Positions 14,740-21,350 of a stretch of DNA of 21,350 bases are shown in pieces. Below the pieces are notes generated by a model. The model was given only the letters and a program-made list of their open reading frames with translations. It did no database searches and was not told the origin of the DNA. Made by a program: the position numbers and the translations under genes. The stretch lies in NCBI GenBank assembly GCA_900545305.1, contig UQYD01000033.1:1-21350 (forward strand), given 5' to 3'. The stretch comes from an uncultured Eubacterium sp. GTDB lineage: Bacteria > Bacillota > Clostridia > Lachnospirales > CAG-274. Numbering within the stretch: the first letter of the stretch is position 1; the number at the start of each line of letters is the position of its first letter.

Positions 14740-15897
14740 ATGAGAATATTTCATTTATCGGATTTACACATTGGAATTAAGCTATATGGTTATGATTTGA
14801 GGGAAGAACAGGAATATATTTTTAATGAAATTATAGAGAAGATGAAGGAATATAAGCCTGATGTAATTGTTATTGCCGGTGATATTTATGACAGGGCTAT
14901 GCCGTCAGGTGATGCTATTGAAATGTTTGACAGATTTATTAGCAAAATCAGAAATGCCGATAGCAGTATTAAAATAATGATGATTAGTGGTAACCACGAT
15001 AGCAGACAGCGTATAGGCTGTTTTAGTGAAATATTAGAAAAACAAGGGATATATATGGTAGGTATACCACCTAGAACACAGGAGGATTACATAAAAAAGG
15101 TTACATTACAGGACGAATTTGGTGATATAAACTTTTATCTTTTGCCATATGTAAATACAGCTGATATTAAGAGTATACTAGGTTACGATATGGAACTGAA
15201 AATACTATATAATGAAGCATTTCATAAATTTTTCGAAAGAGAAAATATAGACGAAAGTCAAAGAAATATTATTGTGAGCCATCAATTTTATCTTCCTAAA
15301 GGTGAAAAAGCTGAAAATATAGAACGTACTGAATCGGAAGTAAAAACAGTTGGCAATACAGATTGTATAGACGCTGATGTACTTGAAAAATTTGACTATT
15401 CAGCTTTAGGACACATTCACAAGCCTATGAAAGTAGGTAGTGAAACTATAAGATATTGTGGCACACCTATGGCATATTCAGTAAGTGAAGCTGGACAGGA
15501 AAAAGGTATATTAATGGTAGATATAGGGGAAAAGGGTACAGGAGTTAAAGTTACAAACTTGCCTTTAAAGCCGATGAGAAATGTAAGAATAGAGGAAGGA
15601 AAGTTTGAAGAATTAATAAAAAAATATTCTAAAGATTTTGTGACTGTAGTATTGACAGATACTGAAGAAATTGAAGTTTTAGATATGAGGGAAAGATTAA
15701 AACTGGCTTTTCCTAAATTACTTGAAATCAAAAGAGATAATGTAAGGCGAATAGACGATGAAATTGAAATAGAAACGGAAGATACACTAAAAAGTCCTTA
15801 TGAATTGATTTGCAAGTTTATACCTAATCTTAAAGATGATGAAAAAGAACTTATAAAAGATGTTATAAATGAAGTAATGTTAGAGGAGGGAGAATAA
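14740..15897 (+). CDS. sbcD: SbcD, nuclease subunit of the SbcCD complex
   Basis: This 385-residue calcineurin-like phosphoesterase, the Mre11 homologue, cuts hairpins and processes blocked DNA ends together with SbcC. Metal-binding motifs appear in order: SDLHIG near the N-terminus, AGDIYDRA, SGNHDSRQR, the histidine of SHQFYLP and LGHIHKPM. A capping domain and the usual acidic C-terminus follow. ATG 14740 is preferred to the in-frame GTG at 14731 because that GTG lies inside the RBS AAAGAGGTGG and because the family starts at MRIFHLSD. The stop overlaps the sbcC start by one base, so the two are translationally coupled. Confidence 0.93.
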   Translation: MRIFHLSDLHIGIKLYGYDLREEQEYIFNEIIEKMKEYKPDVIVIAGDIYDRAMPSGDAIEMFDRFISKIRNADSSIKIMMISGNHDSRQRIGCFSEILEKQGIYMVGIPPRTQEDYIKKVTLQDEFGDINFYLLPYVNTADIKSILGYDMELKILYNEAFHKFFERENIDESQRNIIVSHQFYLPKGEKAENIERTESEVKTVGNTDCIDADVLEKFDYSALGHIHKPMKVGSETIRYCGTPMAYSVSEAGQEKGILMVDIGEKGTGVKVTNLPLKPMRNVRIEEGKFEELIKKYSKDFVTVVLTDTEEIEVLDMRERLKLAFPKLLEIKRDNVRRIDDEIEIETEDTLKSPYELICKFIPNLKDDEKELIKDVINEVMLEEGE

Positions 15898-18800
15898 TGC
15901 GTCCTATATCTTTAAAACTAGATGCTTTTGGCTCTTATGGAAAAGAAACTTTAATAGATTTTACCAAACCTACACAGAATTTATTCCTTATAACAGGGGA
16001 TACAGGTTCAGGTAAATCTACTATTTTTGATGCTATAGTTTATGCTCTCTATGGTGTTGGTAAGGAAAATGAATTAGAATACCAAAGTAACTTTTCATAT
16101 AACAATAAACGCCCAACTGTAACATTTACTTTTGCTGAATCTTCAGAAGAAAATGCAAAGCAATATACAATAATTAGAACTCCTAGATATTACAGATATA
16201 AGGAAAATAGCAAAAAGAAAATTCTTTTAAAAAATCCGGAAAACTCAACAGTCACATTAATTGAAAACAATAGTGACAATAAATGGGATAAGAAAAATGG
16301 TGCAAACAAAAAGATTGAAGAACTTGTGGGACTGGACAGGGACCAGTTTATGCAGGTTGCAATGATAGCCCAAGGGGAGTTTATGAATGTTATCAGAGAA
16401 AGTTCTGAAAACAAAAAGAAGATTTTTAGAAAAATTTTCAACACTGGAATATATGACAAAATATCTGATGCTCTCGGAAACAGAAGAAAATCATTGGAAA
16501 AAAGCATAAGTACAATAACAACAGAATGTCAAACAGAAATATTGCATATAGTTTTAGATGAAAATTATGACAAATATCCTCAATTAAATGAATATTTGGA
16601 AATACTTAAAGATGGAAATATGTCTATTATAAATGAATTTAATACATTACTTGAAGACTATTGTAGCTATCTTAAAAAGCAGTGTGAAAACATATGTAAT
16701 GACAATGAAGAAATTAATAATAAATATGAAAAGGCAAGTGCAGATTTAACAGAGGCAAATCAGCTTTTAACAGTTTTCGTTGAGTATGAAAAGGCAGAAA
16801 AGGCTTTGGAACAGTGTAATGAGCAAAGAACTGAAATGGCTGAAAAAGAAAGTTTATTAAATAAAATCAATAATGCCTATGTTATAAAACCATACTATAA
16901 CCATTATACTAATGCACAGAGTTCTAAAAAGGATTTGGAAAATAAAATTAGTTTTCAGGAAAATTCTTTGCCTGAATTAAAAAATGCTTTTACTAATGCA
17001 GAAAACAAGTTAAAGGAAATAGAGCCTTTATTTGAAAATGCTAAAAATGAATTTATAGAAATAAATAGCAGTGTAAATTCGGCACTTAAAATATTTGACC
17101 AAAAGGAAAAAATTGAAAAAGAAATAGAGGACTTAAAAGTTCAATATAACAAGGCTGTTGAGTCAAAAACAGCAAAAGAAAAAGAAATTGAAGGTATAAA
17201 TACTTTACTAAAAGAAAATACTGAAATAAGGGAAAAGTATAAAAATGCCAATGTTGAAAAGGTTCAGATATACAATGAAATAAAAGAGTGTAAAGGCATA
17301 GTAGATAAAAATGAAAATATAGAAAATATTCAAAAACAAATTAGAGAATTACAGGGGAAATGTACTGTAAAACAAAAAGAATTTACAGATTGTAAACAGC
17401 TTTATAATGATGTAAATGGGGAATATGAACGAATTAACAACCTGTTTTTAAGTGAGCAGGCTGGGGTGTTGGCTAAGGAATTGAAAGACGGAGAACCTTG
17501 TAAGGTATGTGGGTCAACAGTTCACCCTAAACCCTACGTAATTGACGGCAATATAAAAATACCAACACAGGAAGAAGTAAACAATGCTAAGGAGAAAAGG
17601 GATTTAATTGACAAAGAACTTCAGGAAAAGTCTATGGAGTGTGGCAATATTGTAAAAGATATTGCAAATTTGGAAGATAATTATAATAAAGAATGTAATG
17701 AAGTTTGTAAATTACTTGATATATCTTCAAAGGAGTTAATTACAGATGTATTAAATGAAAGAAAAGCTGATTTGAATAAAAAATATGCAGAAAATAAGGC
17801 AAATTGCAAGGCTTTAACAGGTGCTGAAAATAGTATATCCCAATTAAATGAAAGATTAGAGAATGAAACAAAGTTGCTAAATGCCTATGACGAAAAGGTA
17901 AAAGAGTATAAGGAAAAACTTATAAAGACGGAAACTGCTCTAGGTGAAATGACAAACAACACAGATTTTAATTCAAGGGAAAATGCAGAAAAGGCAAGAA
18001 ATAAAGCAGAAATAAATAAAAATGACTTTGAAAGTAGGTATTCTGTTGCCGAAAAAGAAAAATCAAATGCCAAAACTAAATTGGAAAACGCAGAAACACT
18101 TTTAAAGGACTACAAAGAGAACTTGCCAAGTGCTGTTGAGGAAGTTGCAAAAACTGAAAGAGAATACAATAGTGTTTTAAAGGATAAAAATTTTGATGAT
18201 AATAGTTGGCTTGAATATATAGAAAAGTATAGTCAAAGTCAGAGAGATGACATAGCAACAGAAATTGAAGAATACAAAGAAAAATTAAAATCAGCAGAAA
18301 CTAAAAGGGAAACTGCTTTAAAGATTATTAATGAAAAGGAAAAGCCGGATATAGAAATTTTAAGTGGCAAAGTAGAAGAATTAAGGGAAAGTAAGAAAAA
18401 ATCTGATGAACTAAAGAATATTACATTTAATGCCCTTGAGAAAAATAGTGAAGTTTTAAATAATATAGTAAAGAAAGTTGAAGACCAGACAGAAATTTTA
18501 AAAGAGTACAACAAAGTAAATGTTATATCTGATTTAATATCAGGGTCAGTAAATAAACAGGCTAAAATTGACCTAGAAACCTTTGTTCAAAGATATTATT
18601 TGCAAAATATTCTTCGTTCTGCAAATAAGAGATTTGAAAGTATGACAGGTAGTCAATACCAGTTAATATTAAAAGACCTTAATAAAACAGGGAAAAGGAC
18701 AAATGAAGGTCTTGATTTAATGGTCTATTCTTTAGTAACCGGCAAGGTGAGAGAAATAAAAACTCTTTCCGGAGGTGAGTCATTTATGGCTGCACTGTCT

Positions 18801-19058
18801 TTGGCACTTGGTATGGCAGACCAAATAAAGAATAAAAAAGGCTCTATTAACTTAGATATGATGTTTATTGATGAAGGTTTTGGCTCATTAGATGATAGGT
18901 CAAGGGCACAGGCTGTTAATGTACTTACAGAAATGGCAGGCAGTGATAAACTTATAGGAATTATTTCCCACGTTTCTGAATTAAAGCAAAATATAGGCAA
19001 CCAGCTTATAGTATCAAAAGATGAAAGTGGTAGTACTGTAAAATGGAAAATTGATTAA
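15897..19058 (+). CDS. sbcC: SbcC, ATPase subunit of the SbcCD complex
   Basis: This 1053-residue SMC/Rad50-like ATPase has an N-terminal half-site with Walker A GDTGSGKST (34-42) and a Q-loop region AQGEFMNVI. Two long Lys/Glu-rich coiled coils flank a zinc hook CKVCGS (C535 and C538), almost exactly at the midpoint. The C-terminal half-site has signature LSGGESFMAALSLALGMAD (about 956) and Walker B MMFIDEGFGSLDD (about 986-998). Length and hook placement are normal for the family. It joins SbcD to bind and open DNA ends in an ATP-dependent way. The RBS GGAGGGAG lies in the end of sbcD. No clear terminator follows. Confidence 0.94.
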   Translation: MRPISLKLDAFGSYGKETLIDFTKPTQNLFLITGDTGSGKSTIFDAIVYALYGVGKENELEYQSNFSYNNKRPTVTFTFAESSEENAKQYTIIRTPRYYRYKENSKKKILLKNPENSTVTLIENNSDNKWDKKNGANKKIEELVGLDRDQFMQVAMIAQGEFMNVIRESSENKKKIFRKIFNTGIYDKISDALGNRRKSLEKSISTITTECQTEILHIVLDENYDKYPQLNEYLEILKDGNMSIINEFNTLLEDYCSYLKKQCENICNDNEEINNKYEKASADLTEANQLLTVFVEYEKAEKALEQCNEQRTEMAEKESLLNKINNAYVIKPYYNHYTNAQSSKKDLENKISFQENSLPELKNAFTNAENKLKEIEPLFENAKNEFIEINSSVNSALKIFDQKEKIEKEIEDLKVQYNKAVESKTAKEKEIEGINTLLKENTEIREKYKNANVEKVQIYNEIKECKGIVDKNENIENIQKQIRELQGKCTVKQKEFTDCKQLYNDVNGEYERINNLFLSEQAGVLAKELKDGEPCKVCGSTVHPKPYVIDGNIKIPTQEEVNNAKEKRDLIDKELQEKSMECGNIVKDIANLEDNYNKECNEVCKLLDISSKELITDVLNERKADLNKKYAENKANCKALTGAENSISQLNERLENETKLLNAYDEKVKEYKEKLIKTETALGEMTNNTDFNSRENAEKARNKAEINKNDFESRYSVAEKEKSNAKTKLENAETLLKDYKENLPSAVEEVAKTEREYNSVLKDKNFDDNSWLEYIEKYSQSQRDDIATEIEEYKEKLKSAETKRETALKIINEKEKPDIEILSGKVEELRESKKKSDELKNITFNALEKNSEVLNNIVKKVEDQTEILKEYNKVNVISDLISGSVNKQAKIDLETFVQRYYLQNILRSANKRFESMTGSQYQLILKDLNKTGKRTNEGLDLMVYSLVTGKVREIKTLSGGESFMAALSLALGMADQIKNKKGSINLDMMFIDEGFGSLDDRSRAQAVNVLTEMAGSDKLIGIISHVSELKQNIGNQLIVSKDESGSTVKWKID

Positions 19059-19471
19059 AAAATGGAATAAAAAAATAAATATGGGCAATAATATAAGTAT
19101 AAAAATACTGTAAAATAAGCAATATTATATTAAATAAGTTAAATAATACATTATTTTTGTGTAAAATGCCGTTGACTTTTAAATAAAATAGTAATATAAT
19201 TTACCATAAGGCAAAAATAAAAAATATAGAACGCTATGCCTTTGAGAAAGTATTTTTTTATATTCTAAATATGTGGGAACTTTTGGTTGTATATGGGGAG
19301 ATTTTACGAAAATAAACAGAATATAAGCTACTTAATATTAATTATATTATAGTAAATGAAATGTCTTATTAGTAAATTCATTGTGTATTAAAAAAATACC
19401 ATATGGTTGAATAATAGGCGTTAGGTAGTTGACTGCTTATTTTATTACATAAAATAGGAGGAAAAAGGATT
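19059..19471 (+). other. Intergenic region with a long leader for the cfa gene
   Basis: This 413-base, extremely AT-rich region has a consensus promoter at 19172-19200 and then a ~265-base untranslated stretch. A short AAGGCA/TGCCTT stem (19208-19213 with 19237-19242) lies near the predicted RNA start. I see no reading frame of note, no sbcC terminator and no riboswitch I recognise. Confidence 0.5.
19172..19200 (+). promoter_or_regulatory. Sigma-A-type promoter upstream of cfa
   Basis: TTGACT (19172-19177), a 17-base spacer and TATAAT (19195-19200) form a near-perfect promoter, with a predicted start near 19207. The gene begins about 265 bases downstream. Confidence 0.75.
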
Positions 19472-20629
19472 ATGAATGCTTTTTTAACAAATTATCTTGC
19501 AAATATTATACCCGTATCATTTGAAGTTGAAAGTAAAGGCGAGGTTACGAAAGTCGGTAAGGATAAACCTCAATTCAGAGTGTTTATCAATAACGACATC
19601 AGTAAAACAGAATTAATGACAAGTACATCACTTGCTTTAGGTGAAGCCTATATGCGAAAGGATATTGATGTAGACAAGGATTTATTTGAAGTTTTAGATG
19701 CTTTTCTGGGACAAATGGGAAAGTTTACAACAGATAAAAAGAAACTTAAAAATCTTATTTTTACATCAATGACAAAGAAACATCAGAAAGAAGAAGTAAG
19801 CTCTCATTATGATATAGGTAATGATTTTTACAAACTTTGGCTTGATGAAACAATGAGCTATTCTTGTGGATATTTTAAAAATCCTACAGATACTCTTTAT
19901 GATGCACAGGTAAACAAAGTACACCATATTTTGGACAAGTTACAGCTTAAGGAAGGTATGACACTTTTGGATATAGGTTGTGGCTGGGGCTTTTTGCTTA
20001 AAGAGGCTGTTAAAAAATACGGTGTAAAGGGCTACGGCATTACCTTAAGCAGTGAGCAGAAAAAGAAGTTTGAAGAAGACATAAAGAAAGAACATTTAGA
20101 AGACAAGTTAGAGGTTCATTTAATGGACTATAGAGAACTTGAAAAATCCGGTTTACAGTTTGACAGAGTTGTAAGTGTAGGTATGCTTGAACATGTTGGT
20201 AGAGGTCATTATGACTTGTTCTTAAAGAATGTAAATGCCGTTTTAAAGCAGGGTGGATTATTCTTACTTCACTATATAAGTGCCTTAAAGGAACATGAGG
20301 GCGACCCATTTATAAAGAAATATATTTTCCCAGGTGGGGTAATACCTAGCTTGAGAGAAATAGAAGATATAATGCCGGAATACAATTTCTATACTCTTGA
20401 TATTGAAAGTTTAAGAAGACACTATTCAAAGACTTTGCTTTGTTGGAGAGAAAATTTCCTTAAACATTGGGACGAAATTGTGGCAACTAAAGGCGAAGAA
20501 TTTGCCAGAATGTGGGATTTGTATTTAGCCGGTTGTGCTGCTACATTCCACAATGGCATAATAGATTTACACCAGATTTTGATGTCAAAAGGTATAAACA
20601 ATGATTTACCTATGACAAGAATTGTATAA
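19472..20629 (+). CDS. cfa: Cyclopropane-fatty-acyl-phospholipid synthase
   Basis: This 385-residue SAM-dependent enzyme adds a methylene group across double bonds of membrane phospholipid chains, which stiffens the membrane under acid or other stress. It has the family lead-in HYDIGNDFYKLWLDETMSYSCGYF and SAM motif LLDIGCGWGF (about 164-173). The catalytic set known in E. coli (Cys139, Glu239, His266, Ile268, Tyr317, from memory) is matched by C132, E240, H267, I269 and Y318. The final blocks FPGGVIPS and HYSKTLLCWRENF are also typical. The AGGAGG RBS lies about 10 bases before the ATG. The gene has its own promoter and terminator, so it is probably monocistronic. Confidence 0.93.
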   Translation: MNAFLTNYLANIIPVSFEVESKGEVTKVGKDKPQFRVFINNDISKTELMTSTSLALGEAYMRKDIDVDKDLFEVLDAFLGQMGKFTTDKKKLKNLIFTSMTKKHQKEEVSSHYDIGNDFYKLWLDETMSYSCGYFKNPTDTLYDAQVNKVHHILDKLQLKEGMTLLDIGCGWGFLLKEAVKKYGVKGYGITLSSEQKKKFEEDIKKEHLEDKLEVHLMDYRELEKSGLQFDRVVSVGMLEHVGRGHYDLFLKNVNAVLKQGGLFLLHYISALKEHEGDPFIKKYIFPGGVIPSLREIEDIMPEYNFYTLDIESLRRHYSKTLLCWRENFLKHWDEIVATKGEEFARMWDLYLAGCAATFHNGIIDLHQILMSKGINNDLPMTRIV

Positions 20630-20638
20630 TAAATTTTT

Positions 20639-20676
20639 ATATCCCAGCTGTAATAAATGCAGTTGGGATATTTTTT
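20639..20676 (+). terminator. Rho-independent terminator after cfa
   Basis: ATATCCCAGCTG (20639-20650) pairs with CAGTTGGGATAT (20660-20671) with one wobble pair and a 9-base loop, then a run of six T (20671-20676). Confidence 0.9.
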
Positions 20677-20733
20677 AAAAAAATTTGTGCTATTTTTGTA
20701 ATATTAAAAAAGTTTGAATAATGTCGTTTTTTG

Positions 20734-20762
20734 TTGACTTATAAGTTTTTTTGTTCTATGAT
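20734..20762 (+). promoter_or_regulatory. Promoter of the last gene
   Basis: TTGACT (20734-20739), a 17-base spacer and TATGAT (20757-20762) lie about 40 bases before the ATG. Confidence 0.7.
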
Positions 20763-20802
20763 ATATAATTGTCAGAAATTATTTAAGATTGGGATGCTTA
20801 TA

Positions 20803-21350
20803 ATGAAATTAAAAAAAATGACGGAAAAACTGAAACAAATTTTTGCTAAACCTCTGAAGTTTTTCAAAGGCAGTTCATCTGAGAATGATGTTTTTGAAAA
20901 ATGGTCAGAAGCTAGTGGAAAAGAAAAAATCAAAATCATAGGCAGATTTATCAAACAAAAAAAATCTTATGTTATAGTTTGTGTATTTGCTATTGTTGTG
21001 ATTGTAGTAAGTGGCGTTGTCAATTTAAAAAACGGTGTTTTGACAAAGGAAGAAGAAATGGTAAATGCCGAAGAAATATTGACAGAGTCTTCTTCTAGTA
21101 CTTCTACAACATCAGCAGAATTAAATACAGAAACCACTTCTAATGGTCCAGTGGCTTGTCATTACAATGCTGACGGTAAATTGTATGGTAAAAAGGGTAC
21201 ATTCAGTGGCTTGTGGCCTCAGCTTGAAAAGGTGGCAAAGGCTAGTAATGAACAGTATATAAAGGACTTGATGGTCTATGTTGGAGATAACACAGAGCTT
21301 GAAAAATGCAAGTATGAAGAAGATAAGTTTACAAAAATAAACGGTTATGG
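20803..21350 (+). CDS. Membrane-anchored protein of unknown function (3' truncated by window)
   Basis: The frame is open to the window end, giving 182 residues. A basic N-terminal cytoplasmic part (~1-53) precedes one membrane segment (about 54-73, VIVCVFAIVVIVVSGVV). An extracellular part then starts with a Glu/Ser/Thr-rich linker (~82-112), followed by a region containing CHYNADGKLYGKKGTF. This looks like a type II membrane protein with an outside C-terminal domain, but I do not recognise the family. ATG 20803 is favoured because TTGGGA lies about 8 bases upstream; an in-frame ATG at 20794 would add three residues. It follows a terminator and has its own promoter. Confidence 0.7.
   Translation, partial: MKLKKMTEKLKQIFAKPLKFFKGSSSENDVFEKWSEASGKEKIKIIGRFIKQKKSYVIVCVFAIVVIVVSGVVNLKNGVLTKEEEMVNAEEILTESSSSTSTTSAELNTETTSNGPVACHYNADGKLYGKKGTFSGLWPQLEKVAKASNEQYIKDLMVYVGDNTELEKCKYEEDKFTKINGY

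Noticed and set aside
19421..19455. GTTAG and TTGACT near the cfa start as a fourth operator or second promoter
   Set aside because: There is no CTAAC arm at the right distance. The TTGACT to TAAAAT spacing is 15 bases and would start RNA at the RBS.

Overview
The window is very AT-rich, has tight gene packing, AGGAGG-type ribosome binding sites, SLH-anchored surface proteins, a lipoprotein-based uptake system and a thioredoxin reductase without an NADPH site. Together these point to a low-GC, probably anaerobic Firmicute of the class Clostridia, perhaps Lachnospiraceae-like. This is inferred from gene content and base composition, as there is no rRNA here to check it.

Layout. (1) 2-586: 3' end of a thioredoxin-reductase-like flavoprotein, closed by a terminator that also suits the convergent operon. 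(2) 603-4683, minus strand: a four-gene operon made of a CydD-like and a CydC-like ABC exporter half, a YgbA-like Cys-rich protein and a DUF454/YbaN-like membrane protein. (3) 4926-5747, divergent: a one-component regulator with a DtxR-like winged helix. Its C-terminal half reads as a NEAT domain, the heme-binding fold otherwise known from cell-surface proteins. (4) 5748-6171: a control region with a consensus promoter and three copies of GTTAG-N6-CTAAC. (5) 6172-14606: a five-gene heme-acquisition operon. It has a 1471-residue surface protein with five NEAT-like domains and three SLH domains, a Shp-like heme protein with three SLH domains, an HtsA/IsdE-like heme-binding lipoprotein, a FecCD-type permease and its ATPase, followed by a terminator. 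(6) 14740-19058: sbcD-sbcC, a DNA end-processing nuclease pair. (7) 19472-20629: cyclopropane-fatty-acid synthase behind a long leader. (8) 20803-end: 5' part of an unrecognised membrane-anchored protein.

How it fits together. The NEAT and Shp proteins would sit in the S-layer and wall, take heme from the environment and pass it to the lipoprotein, which feeds the permease and ATPase. The Shp-like protein keeps two methionines and the lipoprotein keeps a Met/His pair, at nearly the same spacing as the heme ligands of streptococcal Shp and HtsA.

The most interesting object is the regulator at 4926-5747. It appears to use, inside the cell, the same fold as the surface receptors, so it may sense heme or a related ligand and control the adjacent operon through the repeated operator. 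That is inference from alignment by eye and position, and it is testable.
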